A stretch of 44,783 nucleotides of DNA from Chromatiaceae bacterium (lineage in GTDB: Bacteria > Pseudomonadota > Gammaproteobacteria > Chromatiales > Chromatiaceae): assembly GCA_022340805.1 (NCBI GenBank), contig JAJDNF010000060.1, positions 1 to 44,783 of the forward strand, read 5' to 3'. The position numbers and the translations under genes are program-made. Below are positions 16,095 through 24,496 of this stretch, piece by piece. The notes under the pieces were generated by a model. It saw only the letters and a program-made list of their open reading frames with translations, did not search any database and was not told the DNA's origin. How positions within the stretch are numbered: the first letter of the stretch is position 1; each line of letters starts with the position of its first letter.

Positions 16095-17294
16095 ATGATT
16101 CAAGCACAGGCCCTCGGCGCACTGGCAGGCGCCCATGAACTACTCCTGCAACTGCTGGAAGGACTGCCCGCGCGCGACTGCAACCGGCGCTTCGATGCCG
16201 AGCTACCGTCCGCCGGCTGGCTGCTGGGCCGCGCGGTGTACCTGGAATTGCACCTGCTGCGCGGCCTAGTGATGGGAGACGATGACCTGGCGCAGCGGGT
16301 GCGTCACCTGTTCGCCGACGAGCAGCCGCCGGGCGGTGACAGCGACGCGCTGCTGCCGCCGCAGGACCACCTGCTGAACTGGGCGGACGAGGTCTTCGAT
16401 AAGCACCTCACCTGGTTGGCCAATCCCGGTTTCCTGCCAGAGCATGCGCTGCTGGACGAAAGTTGGCTGGTCTGGCACCTGGCCGAACGGCTCGGCTTGC
16501 TGTACGAGCGCCTGCTGGCGGTGCTCAACGCCCGCAGCGCGCGGCGCGCCAGTGCCGACTATCAGGTGCAGCAGGTGCTCGAGGCGCGTCTGCCGGTGGA
16601 CGACTCGATCCGCATCGAGCAGGGACATTACCGGATCGGCGCGCGTGACGGCGTGGTGATGCCGAACGAACAACCGCCGCAGATCGTTGAGCTGCATGCC
16701 TACCGCATCAGTCGACGGCCGGTAAGCAACGCCGAATATCTCGCCTTCATCGAGGACGGCGGCTACCGTGACAGCGACTGCTGGGATGAAGGCGGGCGCC
16801 AATGGCGCGCGGCGGCCGGGGTCGAGGGCCCCTGGCACTGGCGACGCGATAACGCCGGTCACTGGTACGCCATCGGCATGAACGGCGCGATGGACCTGCA
16901 CCCGGGCGACCTGGTCAATGGCCTGTGCGCGCATGAGGCGCGCGCGTTCGCGGCCTGGGCCGCGGCACATGGCCAGGGATTGAGCGGCGCAGTACCGCCG
17001 CATGAATACCAGTGGGAGGTGGCGGCGCGCCTGGGCGAGATCGAGTTGTACGGCCGTGTCTGGGAGTGGTGCGCGAATACCTTTCACAGCTACCCGTCCT
17101 ACCAGGCACCGATGGACCCGGTCCTAGAGCCATGCCGGCCCGACGACCGAGCAGTGGCGCTGCGCGGCGGCTGCCTGCATACCCAGCCGAGCCTGCGCCG
17201 CAGCACCTTCCGGCTGTGTGCACCAGCCGAGCGCCGCGCACTGTTCGCCGGTCTGCGACTGGTCATGCCACCCGGCAGGGCGGCCTGGGAATAG
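16095..17294 (+). CDS. FGE/EgtB-fold protein (DinB-like N-terminus, sulfatase-modifying-factor C-terminus)
   Basis: The 399-residue product is built like ergothioneine-type sulfoxide synthases. An N-terminal DinB-like helical part spans about residues 1-160, followed by an FGE-sulfatase (SUMF1) C-type-lectin fold. The latter is shown by AYRISRRPVSNAEYLAFIED, GRVWEWCANTF and LRRSTFRLCAPAERRALFAG. In EgtB enzymes iron is held by three histidines from GWHLGH-like and HExxH-like motifs. The matching places here read GWLLGRA and WHLAERLG, so at least two ligands are missing. I therefore do not call it EgtB. It may have another cofactor or have lost catalysis. The start is the ATG at 16095; upstream in-frame codons run into the MITE end. 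Confidence 0.7.
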   Translation: MIQAQALGALAGAHELLLQLLEGLPARDCNRRFDAELPSAGWLLGRAVYLELHLLRGLVMGDDDLAQRVRHLFADEQPPGGDSDALLPPQDHLLNWADEVFDKHLTWLANPGFLPEHALLDESWLVWHLAERLGLLYERLLAVLNARSARRASADYQVQQVLEARLPVDDSIRIEQGHYRIGARDGVVMPNEQPPQIVELHAYRISRRPVSNAEYLAFIEDGGYRDSDCWDEGGRQWRAAAGVEGPWHWRRDNAGHWYAIGMNGAMDLHPGDLVNGLCAHEARAFAAWAAAHGQGLSGAVPPHEYQWEVAARLGEIELYGRVWEWCANTFHSYPSYQAPMDPVLEPCRPDDRAVALRGGCLHTQPSLRRSTFRLCAPAERRALFAGLRLVMPPGRAAWE

Positions 17295-17358
17295 CCGCTG
17301 CGACGGCGCGCAAATTGCGACCGGATTCAGGATGCCGGTGCAATATGCGCTGGGCCGC

Positions 17359-18036
17359 TCAGTGCAGGATATCGAGCAACTGGATATCGAACACCAGGGT
17401 CTCATTCGGCCCGATATCGCCACCCGCGCCCTTAGCGCCATAGGCGAGTGCACTCGGAATGAACACCTGCCAGCGATCGCCGACCTGCATGTGCGAGATC
17501 GCCTCGCGGAAACCGGGGATCACCCCGGTCAGCGCGAACTCCGCCGGCTCCCCACGTTGCCGCGAACTGTCGAACACGCGGCCGTCGAGCAGCGTGCCCT
17601 GGTAGTGCACGCGTACGCTGTCCTCGGCACCTGGGCGCGCCCCTGAACCACTCTCCAGTACGCGGTACTGCACCCCGCTCGGCAGCACCACGACATCTGG
17701 TTTGCCCGCATTGGCGGCGAGAAATTCCCGACCGGCCTCCAGGTTCTTCTGTGCGCGCTCGTTGCGCTGTTGCACGAACTGCCGTTGCTGGTCGCGAATC
17801 GCCGCCTGCATATCGGCATCGCTCAGGCGCAGCGGCCGATCCGCAAGGACATCGTCGATCGCTGCGGCGAATGCTCGGCCGTCGATCTGAGTAACGCCCT
17901 GTGCCTTGAGCAGCTGACTGAGGCGTACGCCCATCGCATAGCTGTACCGTTCAGAGACGCTCATTCCGGCGGCATCATCAGCAACGGTGGCGCAACTCGC
18001 GGCTGCGCAGAAAAGGGCCAAAACGATTTTTTTCAT
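17359..18036 (-). CDS. FKBP-type peptidyl-prolyl isomerase, exported, Mip/FkpA-like
   Basis: This 225-residue periplasmic cis-trans prolyl isomerase and likely folding helper has a signal peptide (MKKIVLALFCAAASCATVAD). A helical dimerisation region (about residues 25-115, YSYAMGVRLSQLL to LEAGREFLAAN) is followed by a C-terminal FKBP domain with DSVRVHYQGTLLDGRVFDSS, VIPGFREAISHMQVGDRWQV and the end TLVFDIQLLDI. This is the Mip/FkpA/FklB layout. The ATG at 18036 directly precedes the Lys-Lys of the signal peptide and has AAGGAT immediately upstream. It is transcribed away from the small gene at 18189. Confidence 0.92.
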   Translation of the reverse strand: MKKIVLALFCAAASCATVADDAAGMSVSERYSYAMGVRLSQLLKAQGVTQIDGRAFAAAIDDVLADRPLRLSDADMQAAIRDQQRQFVQQRNERAQKNLEAGREFLAANAGKPDVVVLPSGVQYRVLESGSGARPGAEDSVRVHYQGTLLDGRVFDSSRQRGEPAEFALTGVIPGFREAISHMQVGDRWQVFIPSALAYGAKGAGGDIGPNETLVFDIQLLDILH

Positions 18037-18188
18037 ATCCTTCACTTGTGTTGGAGGAAGCACCATCCCGGTTTCAGAACCTGCCGCCTGAAACACGGAA
18101 CATGCTTCACAGATTGCACCCGATGCCATCAATCTGGCACTTGCGGCGCCGATGATACAGGCGAGACGGCAATTGTTGGACAACGATC

Positions 18189-18416
18189 ATGATCAGCAAG
18201 TTGAGCAACACGGCCCTGCAGGGTATCCAGCACAGCACCCAGGGGATCACGCGTAGTGCAGCCGAGATCGCACGCGCATCCAGACCCGCTGATCAGGACA
18301 ACATGACGCGTGCGATGGTAGAGCTCAAGCAGCACGAGCTTGCCGCCAAGGCCAACATCAAGACATTGTCGGTGGCAGACAAACTGCTGGGCTCGCTGCT
18401 CGACGTACAGGCCTGA
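18189..18416 (+). CDS. Small protein resembling the C-terminus of flagellar rod/hook proteins
   Basis: The 75-residue product ends ELAAKANIKTLSVADKLLGS followed by LLDVQA. This resembles the C-terminal helix of flagellar axial proteins (FlgB/FlgC/FlgE type, where VKANAKTLKTADEMLGTLL-like ends are common). Similar stand-alone small proteins are widespread in gammaproteobacteria without a known function. No flagellar genes are nearby. The ATG is divergent from the FKBP gene with a 152-bp spacer. No signal peptide is seen. Real coding is supported by the family-like C-terminus; the role is unknown. Confidence 0.65.
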   Translation: MISKLSNTALQGIQHSTQGITRSAAEIARASRPADQDNMTRAMVELKQHELAAKANIKTLSVADKLLGSLLDVQA

Positions 18417-18575
18417 TTGAACAAGGCCGGCGCCCCCATCACCCGCTCGGCTAGCAGCAGAAAATGGGGCGGCGGCCCGACTGCGCCTGATACTGCGGTT
18501 TGCCACCGCGCCACCATGGTCTGCCCGTCGCTACAGGCTTCCCGGGATAGGTGCCAAACGGAACGACGCGCTATG

Positions 18576-19421
18576 CTAGCTGGTCGTGAACAGCATCGAG
18601 TAGTCGGTGGCCCTGACGTCCTTGGTGATCTGGCCTACTGAAATGAAGTCGACCCCGGATGCGGCTATCGCGCGCACCGTCTCCAGGCTGACCCCGCCCG
18701 AGGCCTCGAGCCTGGCCCTGCCGGCAGTCATCTGCACCGCCGCGCGCAGCGTCGCGGTGTCGAAGTTATCGAGCAGGATGCGCCTGGCGCCGGCAGCGAG
18801 TGCCTGGCCGAGCTCGTCCAAGCCCTCGACCTCGACCTCGATCATCACCCCATCGGCCGCGCTGGCCGCCGCTGCCGCCAGCGCGGCGGCAATCGAGCCG
18901 GCGGAACGGATGTGGTTTTCCTTGATCAGGATGGCGTCGTACAGACCGACCCGATGGTTGCTCGCCCCACCGCATCGGACCGCATACTTCTGCGCCAGAC
19001 GCAGTCCCGGAAGCGTCTTGCGTGTGTCGAGTATCATGGCACCCGTCCCGGCCACCGCGGCCACATAGCTCGCCGCTGCGGATGCCGTACCGGAAAGGGT
19101 CTGCAGAAAGTTAAGCGCAGTGCGTTCACCGGAGAGCAGCTGCCGCGCGCGCCCGGAAAGTTCGCAGACCGTCTGGCCGGGGTGCAGCTGCTGGCCGTCC
19201 TGCGCCGACCAGCACAGCTCGATCGCCGGATCGAGCTGGCGGAAAACCGCCTCGAACCACGGGCAACCGCACAGGATGGCCGGCTCGCGTACGATCACCT
19301 GGGCATGCGCCAGTGCCTCTGCAGGGACCAGTGCGGCGGTGAGGTCACCGCTGCCCAGATCCTCTGCCAGGGCCTGGCGGACCTGAGCCTCAACGGTTGC
19401 TGCATCTGGTGGCGCGATCAC
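18576..19421 (-). CDS. nadC: Nicotinate-nucleotide pyrophosphorylase (carboxylating)
   Basis: NadC converts quinolinate and PRPP to nicotinate mononucleotide in de novo NAD synthesis. The 281-residue product includes ALAEDLGSGDLTAALVPAEA near the N-terminus and LSGERTALNFLQTLSGTASA. The substrate-binding block ILDTRKTLPGLRLAQKYAVR is followed by CGGASNHRVGLYDAILIKEN. The barrel ends with SGGVSLETVRAIAASGVDFI and SVGQITKDV. It starts with GTG immediately after the TGA of the upstream FKBP gene, so the two are cotranscribed and probably coupled. nadA and nadB are not in the window. Confidence 0.95.
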   Translation of the reverse strand: MIAPPDAATVEAQVRQALAEDLGSGDLTAALVPAEALAHAQVIVREPAILCGCPWFEAVFRQLDPAIELCWSAQDGQQLHPGQTVCELSGRARQLLSGERTALNFLQTLSGTASAAASYVAAVAGTGAMILDTRKTLPGLRLAQKYAVRCGGASNHRVGLYDAILIKENHIRSAGSIAAALAAAAASAADGVMIEVEVEGLDELGQALAAGARRILLDNFDTATLRAAVQMTAGRARLEASGGVSLETVRAIAASGVDFISVGQITKDVRATDYSMLFTTS

Positions 19422-19766
19422 TCAGCGGATATCCAGCAGCTCGACCTCGAATACCAGCGTCGCATTTGGTGGGATTACACCGCCGGCGCCCTGTGCACCG
19501 TAGCCGAGCTGCGGCGGAATGGTGAGCTTGCGCTTGCCGCCCACCTGCATACCCGCGACACCCTCGTCCCAACCGCGGATCACCATGCCGCGACCCAGTG
19601 AAAAGCTGAAAGGCTGGTTGCGATCCAGGCTGGAATCGAACTTACTCCCGTCCGTCAGCCAACCGGTGTAATGCACTACCACCTGCTGGCCCGCAGCGGC
19701 GACCGCGCCATCCCCATCGACCAGGTCTTCATATTTGAGGCCCGAATCGGTAATCTTTTCCGCCAT
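19422..19766 (-). CDS. FKBP-type peptidyl-prolyl isomerase, small cytoplasmic form
   Basis: The protein is a 114-residue single FKBP domain without a signal peptide. It carries [59 protein letters not shown] and the terminal strand [10 protein letters not shown], with the aromatic pocket residues in place. It is a minimal FKBP resembling FKBP12 and should be active. It sits directly upstream of nadC with no gap. A strong hairpin lies between it and the DUF1631 gene upstream, so the two units may be separate. Confidence 0.93.
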   Translation of the reverse strand: MAEKITDSGLKYEDLVDGDGAVAAAGQQVVVHYTGWLTDGSKFDSSLDRNQPFSFSLGRGMVIRGWDEGVAGMQVGGKRKLTIPPQLGYGAQGAGGVIPPNATLVFEVELLDIR

Positions 19767-19806
19767 TCCGTCACTCCCGTATAGCCGGCGCGTGCGCCGA
19801 ATAGTA

Positions 19807-19831
19807 AAGCGCCGGCTGGCAGCCGGCGCTT
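19807..19831 (-). terminator. Hairpin after the DUF1631 gene, probable terminator
   Basis: AAGCGCCGGCT-GGC-AGCCGGCGCTT forms an 11-bp perfect stem with a 3-base loop, 26 bp beyond the DUF1631 stop on the minus strand. The following bases TTACTATT are only moderately U-rich, so termination may be partial. Confidence 0.55.
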
Positions 19832-19856
19832 CGATTGTAACGGAACCAGGCGTCGT

Positions 19857-22121
19857 TCAGACAGGTTTCGCTGCACCCTCGGTGTCGTGCAAAGCGCCCA
19901 GCATTGCGTTCAGGGCGCGATCCATCAACGGGGTATTCAGGTCTTCCATGAGCCGCGCCTTGTCTCCACGGAACAGGACCGCAATATCGTTGATGGTCAT
20001 CTCAGCGACCTTCATGCCTTTGCGGTTGACGAAAATGCAGGTGCTCGTGACCTCGCTGCGCCATGACAACTTGCCACGCACCCAGACATCGTCGCGCTGC
20101 CATTCGAGCCACTGGCCGACCTGCAATGCCTTGGCCTTGGTGTAGAAATCGTCCTCGACGACCTCTGGCTCCGGCTCCGCGCCCAGCGCCACGGCATCGG
20201 GTATGACCTCGTCCGCCGTCTTGCCGTCGGCCGCATCGCTTTCACCCCGCAGCGCTGCGATATGACAGGCCTGCAGTTCCTTGAACAATTGACTGGCACG
20301 GTGCTGGTCGAACGAAATGTTGTTCAGACCGTCACGCAGCTTTTTCAACAGGTCCGGGATCGCCTTGAGCAGACGTTGGCGTTCCGGCTGCTCCACCTTC
20401 GGCTGCACGCTCCAGATCAGCTCCTCGACAGCGGCATAGGCGTGTTGCCATGCGACACTTTCCTCGCCCTCGCGCAGAAAGGCCAGCAACATCACATCGT
20501 GCCAACCTTCGCGCAGGATATTTACCACGGCCATTGGCAGCTCAGGCTGGGCGATGCGGAACTCGTTGAGCACCTCCGCGACCCGCCGCCGCGCAATCAG
20601 CAATTGCTCCTGCCCGCGCGTGACCTGGTTGATGCGCTCCTCGGCGACCTCGGCGCCACGCGCCTCGCGCTCGATGAAATTGTAGAACTCGTCATAGACC
20701 TGCGAAAACAGTCCGACATTGTCGGAGAAGTCGCTGAGGATCCTGGCTACCGCGGTCTCGATCCTGCCGAACAGGGATTTAGCCGAACGGTCGCCATCGT
20801 CCACCCAGCCCATGGCGGCCCGCGCCAGCGCGTTGAGCAAGCGGCGTGCCGGATGCTGCTTGTTGGAAAAAAAGCTGCGATCCAGAACCGCCACCTTGAG
20901 CATCGGGATCTGCAGGCGGCCTAGCAGTGCCTTCATCGCGTCCGGCACATTGCGATCGTCGAGAATAAAGTCGAACAGCATGCCGATCACGTCGAGCATG
21001 TCCTGATCGACCTGATTGAGGCGCTTCGCCGGCGCCTCGGTCGATCCCATATCGAGTTGGCGACCGAGGTTGATCAGCATCTCGGTCTGTAGCTGCTGGA
21101 CCTCCTCTGGACTGACCGGCGCCTCTATCGCGGCCTCGCGTTGCAGATAGTGCAGCGCGTCGATCAGCTCGTGCGAACCGACCGCAGGCAGATGGGTGTG
21201 GTATGCGGCGCCGCCACCGGGCAGTCGCCGCGAATACAGATTGCCCGCCCCACGGTCGCGCCGCATCGACAACAGCTGGGCGAGCATGCCGAGGACCTGC
21301 TCTTGGCTGACCTCATCGGCCACATTTTCGGCCAGCCTGTCACCGACCTCTGCGTCTGGCCCTGCGCCAGACCCAGCCTCCTGGCGCGCCCGCTGCACCG
21401 AGGGTGCTACGGGATTGCGGCGCACACGCTGCACGATCTTCGGCAGGATCCCGGCCTCGACCAGGCCATCGTTAAGGTCATCGTACAGGCCGCCGGCATA
21501 GCCCATGACGTAACGGTCGAACAACTTGAAGATGACCAGGCGTACGCCGAGGTCACCGGACCACTGGCGCATCGCCGAGCGGAATCCCTCGGCCAGGCTG
21601 TGCGGTCCAACCGGGTTCTGGCGGGTAGCCAGATCCGGCACGCCGACCAGCTGAGCGAAGCGCATGTTGAGCGCAAACAGCTCGCGGTGGTAACGATTCT
21701 CGGCCTTCGAAACCATGCCGCTGACAGCCAGGTTCTCTTCCAATTCATCGTCCTCGACGAGGCTGAGTTCGTCGCTGACAGGCTCCTTGCTGTCTGCCTC
21801 TACGGGTATCGGATGCAGCCAGAAGTCATCGTAGTGAGTCAACTGACTGCGCAGGAAGCCCTGTTCGATCGGCTCGCGTAGCTTGCGCAGCTCGCGCATG
21901 GCATCGAAATAGCGGGTCTGCAGAACATCGCTGGCGGACTTGTCGGCCAGCTGGTACAGCTCGTCGTCGATGTGCTCAAACAGTTCCTGCATCAGGCGCG
22001 GCACGGTATCTGCTATGCGCGTACGACAGGCCGCAACCAATTCGTGCGTCCTGGCATCGGCTACCCGGCGCCGCCCACCGCCGAGTCCCTGACCGAAAGA
22101 AATCACGTTGTCGCTTGCCAT
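19857..22121 (-). CDS. DUF1631 family protein
   Basis: This large (754 aa) soluble protein belongs to DUF1631, a gammaproteobacterial family of unsettled function. Family-like blocks are DELYQLADKSASDVLQTRYF, EPIEQGFLRSQLTHYDDFWL, and MLDVIGMLFDFILDDRNVPD continuing with LGRLQIPMLKVAVLDRSFFS and HPARRLLNALARAAMGW. The C-terminal about 100 residues (ALQVGQWLEWQRDDVWVRGK ... FVNRKGMKVAEMTINDIAVL) look like a small beta-barrel of PilZ-like character, which would suggest cyclic-di-GMP binding, but I cannot find a clear RxxxR plus DxSxxG pair. The intergenic region upstream contains two CRP-type palindromes. Confidence 0.85.
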   Translation of the reverse strand: MASDNVISFGQGLGGGRRRVADARTHELVAACRTRIADTVPRLMQELFEHIDDELYQLADKSASDVLQTRYFDAMRELRKLREPIEQGFLRSQLTHYDDFWLHPIPVEADSKEPVSDELSLVEDDELEENLAVSGMVSKAENRYHRELFALNMRFAQLVGVPDLATRQNPVGPHSLAEGFRSAMRQWSGDLGVRLVIFKLFDRYVMGYAGGLYDDLNDGLVEAGILPKIVQRVRRNPVAPSVQRARQEAGSGAGPDAEVGDRLAENVADEVSQEQVLGMLAQLLSMRRDRGAGNLYSRRLPGGGAAYHTHLPAVGSHELIDALHYLQREAAIEAPVSPEEVQQLQTEMLINLGRQLDMGSTEAPAKRLNQVDQDMLDVIGMLFDFILDDRNVPDAMKALLGRLQIPMLKVAVLDRSFFSNKQHPARRLLNALARAAMGWVDDGDRSAKSLFGRIETAVARILSDFSDNVGLFSQVYDEFYNFIEREARGAEVAEERINQVTRGQEQLLIARRRVAEVLNEFRIAQPELPMAVVNILREGWHDVMLLAFLREGEESVAWQHAYAAVEELIWSVQPKVEQPERQRLLKAIPDLLKKLRDGLNNISFDQHRASQLFKELQACHIAALRGESDAADGKTADEVIPDAVALGAEPEPEVVEDDFYTKAKALQVGQWLEWQRDDVWVRGKLSWRSEVTSTCIFVNRKGMKVAEMTINDIAVLFRGDKARLMEDLNTPLMDRALNAMLGALHDTEGAAKPV

Positions 22122-22212
22122 GAGCCAACCTCTGGGCTAAAAAACTGCAAGGCCGAAATCGGCACCGGCCTCAAGCTTATTGATGAAACTATGCGCGGCC
22201 CGATAATGCCTT

Positions 22213-22228
22213 CGTGATGGTCGTCACA
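22213..22228. promoter_or_regulatory. CRP/Vfr-like site 1
   Basis: CGTGA-TGGTCG-TCACA matches the CRP consensus TGTGA-N6-TCACA at 9 of 10 defined positions. It lies 92 bp before the DUF1631 start and about 200 bp before the thioredoxin-like gene on the other strand. Confidence 0.5.
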
Positions 22229-22263
22229 GTTCGGCCAACAAAGTTCACGAGCCTCGCCCGGGT

Positions 22264-22279
22264 GGTGACCATCGTCACA
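22264..22279. promoter_or_regulatory. CRP/Vfr-like site 2
   Basis: GGTGA-CCATCG-TCACA again matches TGTGA-N6-TCACA at 9 of 10 defined positions. Its centre is 51 bp from that of site 1, close to five helical turns, so two dimers would bind the same DNA face. Confidence 0.5.
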
Positions 22280-22428
22280 GAACCTCCGGATTCTGCCACC
22301 CATCGTCTGCTGGCAGACCGGCGGCGCCTTTTCCTTGTTCAAATCTAGCGGCCGAAAGCGACGATTCATGACCCAAACCGTGGCGCTGGTGCTAAGTTAT
22401 CGCCTTGCCCGCTGAATGCCAACGGATG

Positions 22429-22800
22429 ATGACTGATCTGCCCCAACGACGCGAAAGCTGGACGCTGCCGGCACTGACCCAGTTCGATTTCCATGCGCGC
22501 ATCGCCATTATGCCAGGCACGACCCTGGTAATGTTCGGCTCGCCGGCTTGTGGCGCCTGCCGCCACCTGCGCCGCGTGTTTCGGGAGGTAGGTCGGCTCG
22601 AGCCCGCCTGGCAGCTCTTCGAGGTCGACGCGGAAACCGAACCGGGATTGACGAACGAGTTCGAAGTCTTTCATCTGCCTACCGTTTTCTTGTTCCGTGA
22701 CGGCGAGTTTCATTGCGAACTCGAGGCCGAGGCACGCCCCCTCGGGATAGTTGCAGCAACCCATGCTGCAATGCAGCAACCGGCCCGGGAGGCCCCATGA
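22429..22800 (+). CDS. Thioredoxin-family protein (Cys-Gly-Ala-Cys)
   Basis: This is a cytoplasmic thioredoxin-fold protein of about 123 residues. The active site is in TTLVMFGSPACGACRHLRRV (C-G-A-C). The segment WQLFEVDAETEPGLTNEFEV and the cis-proline HLPTVFLFRDGEF follow, so the canonical order of thioredoxin elements is kept. I use the ATG at 22429; an ATG directly before it (22426) and a TTG at 22405 are also in frame. Its stop overlaps the ampD start (ATGA), making it the first gene of a thioredoxin-ampD-ampE-receptor operon. The specific partner is unknown. Confidence 0.85.
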   Translation: MTDLPQRRESWTLPALTQFDFHARIAIMPGTTLVMFGSPACGACRHLRRVFREVGRLEPAWQLFEVDAETEPGLTNEFEVFHLPTVFLFRDGEFHCELEAEARPLGIVAATHAAMQQPAREAP

Positions 22801-23378
22801 CGACAATCGGCGAGGTCTGGCTGCCTGGCGTAACGCACGAGCCGTCGCCGAATGCCGACGAGCGACCGGCCGGCAGCGACATCGACCTGCTGGTCATCCA
22901 CAATATCAGCCTGCCTCCGGGCGAGTTCGGCGGGCCATACATCAGCGACCTGTTTCTCAACCGCCTCGACCCGACCTCGCACCCTTATTTCGGCGAGATC
23001 GCGAACCTGGAAGTTTCGGCCCATCTGCTGGTGCGACGCGATGGCTCTGTCGTGCAATTCGTCGCCCTGGACAGGCGCGCCTGGCATGCGGGGCAGTCGG
23101 ACTTTTGCGGACGCGAGCGCTGTAACGACTTTTCCATCGGCATCGAGCTGGAGGGCACCGACGACCAGCCCTACAGCGAGGCACAGTATCGTCATCTGGC
23201 TCTGCTGACGCGGCATATCCAAGACCTGTTCCCGGCCATCACCGCACAGCGCATCGTCGGGCATTCTGATATCGCGCCGGGGCGCAAGACCGATCCTGGT
23301 CCCGGCTTCAGCTGGGCCCGGTACCGGACACTGCTCGCGAGCCTCGCCGCAGACCGGACGCATATCACTGCAACTTGA
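22797..23378 (+). CDS. ampD: 1,6-anhydro-N-acetylmuramyl-L-alanine amidase AmpD
   Basis: AmpD is a cytoplasmic zinc amidase that removes the peptide from anhydro-muropeptides during cell-wall recycling. By lowering that signal it keeps AmpR-type beta-lactamase induction off. The 193-residue product shows the zinc ligands at the expected places: VIHN with H35, then H156 and D166 in IVGHSDIAPGRKTDPG. The catalytic-side FSIGIELEGTDDQPY is also present. LFLNRLDPTSHPYF and AWHAGQSDFCGRERCNDF are AmpD-specific. It overlaps the thioredoxin-like gene by 4 bp and is followed, after 209 bp, by ampE. No ampC or ampR is present in the window. Confidence 0.96.
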   Translation: MTTIGEVWLPGVTHEPSPNADERPAGSDIDLLVIHNISLPPGEFGGPYISDLFLNRLDPTSHPYFGEIANLEVSAHLLVRRDGSVVQFVALDRRAWHAGQSDFCGRERCNDFSIGIELEGTDDQPYSEAQYRHLALLTRHIQDLFPAITAQRIVGHSDIAPGRKTDPGPGFSWARYRTLLASLAADRTHITAT

Positions 23379-23532
23379 AGTAACATTTCAGACGGCTTGG
23401 CAACCACGAAGCGCAGCCTCAATTCAGTCGGGGCATGCGCGGCACAAGTATGTGGCGCCAAAGACGACCACGCTAGGCGGTTGATTCTGCAGCGAGGCAC
23501 ACATCACCGTTGCGCCGTAGCGTGGTTTGAGA

Positions 23533-23547
23533 AGTCCAGGATGGACT
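23533..23547 (+). promoter_or_regulatory. GGA-loop hairpin in the ampE leader, candidate CsrA/RsmA site
   Basis: AGTCCA-GGA-TGGACT forms a 6-bp stem with GGA as the loop, 41-55 bases before the ampE ATG. Its inner 13 bases (GTCCAGGATGGAC) are identical to a hairpin of the GGA-rich small RNA at 30794-30930. A second GGA (CAGGGAC, 23563-23569) lies closer to the start codon. High-affinity CsrA sites have this form. Control of ampE by CsrA is an inference. Confidence 0.5.
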
Positions 23548-23587
23548 CATTCAGAGCTTCCCAGGGACCACCGAGGTCGTTCGATCG

Positions 23588-24496
23588 ATGACATTTCTAA
23601 TCGTCTTGCTGGCGCTGTTCGTCGAGCGTGTACTTCAACAGCAGCGGCCCCGCCGACAGCACCGCTGGTTCGACAGCTACTGCCGACGCCTGTCTGCGGC
23701 GACGTTTGCGCAGGGGCTTCTGGCCCGCCCCTGGGGCGCCGTGTTCGCCCTGTTGCCGCTGCTGGCCATGGTCGCCTGGCTGCAGGTGATCTTTCGCGAC
23801 CTCGGCAGCCTGTCGGGCTTTGTTTTCGGCTTCGTGACGCTGCTTTACAGCCTCGGCCCGCGCGACCTCGGCGAAGATGCCGAGGCCTTTGTCGAGGCCC
23901 GCGACAATGGCGACGACGAGCGTGCGGGTGCGCTCGCGCGACAGCTCTGCCTCAGTGATGTCCCGCTCGAAGAACCACGCCGCTCATTTGCGGTAGCGCG
24001 GGCGGTGGTCGTACTGGCCAATCGACGCCTGATCGGCCCGATCTTCTGGTTCGTCCTATTCGGCGCGGTCGGCGCCGCGGCCTACCGGGTCATCCAGCTG
24101 CTCGCCGAACGCCTGCAGGCCGAGGAATGTCCGAATATCGCACGGCGCTATAGCGACGAGCTGCGCCACGTGGCCGACTGGGGGCCGGCGCGCATCACGG
24201 CCGCCGGTTATGCCATCGCCGGCAATTTCGAGGCGGTGTCGCATGCCTGGCGCACTTTTGACTATATCCCGGACGAGGGGCCGCTGACCGAGGCGGAAAA
24301 CCTGCTGGCCAGGACCGGCCTGGCCGCGCTCGACACCTTCCCCGACGATGCGGACGAATTCACCGCGACCGAGGCTGGCATGCATTGGGAGCCGGCACCA
24401 CCGGTGGTCGAAGACGCGCTGGCACTGGTCTGGCGCAGCCTCGCGACATGGGTCGCCGTGATCGCCGGCGGCAGCCTGGTCGCCGCACTCGCCTGA
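23588..24496 (+). CDS. ampE: AmpE-like membrane protein
   Basis: The 302-residue inner-membrane protein opens with MTFLIVLLALFVERVLQQQR and continues WFDSYCRRL, LLPLLAMVAWLQVIF and FVTLLYSLGPRDLGEDAEAF, which are AmpE hallmarks. FWFVLFGAVGAAAYRVIQLL is a further membrane segment, and the last about 20 residues form the final one. AmpE is the usual operon partner of AmpD and is thought to sense cell-wall state; the mechanism is not established. The 209-bp leader is unusually long for this operon and contains a CsrA-type hairpin. The stop shares a base with the next gene's ATG. Confidence 0.9.
   Translation: MTFLIVLLALFVERVLQQQRPRRQHRWFDSYCRRLSAATFAQGLLARPWGAVFALLPLLAMVAWLQVIFRDLGSLSGFVFGFVTLLYSLGPRDLGEDAEAFVEARDNGDDERAGALARQLCLSDVPLEEPRRSFAVARAVVVLANRRLIGPIFWFVLFGAVGAAAYRVIQLLAERLQAEECPNIARRYSDELRHVADWGPARITAAGYAIAGNFEAVSHAWRTFDYIPDEGPLTEAENLLARTGLAALDTFPDDADEFTATEAGMHWEPAPPVVEDALALVWRSLATWVAVIAGGSLVAALA

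Noticed and set aside
23379..23587. The ampD-ampE gap as a third CsrA-titrating small RNA
   Set aside because: It has a GGA hairpin but no terminator and no GacA-like box, so a leader site for ampE is the better reading.
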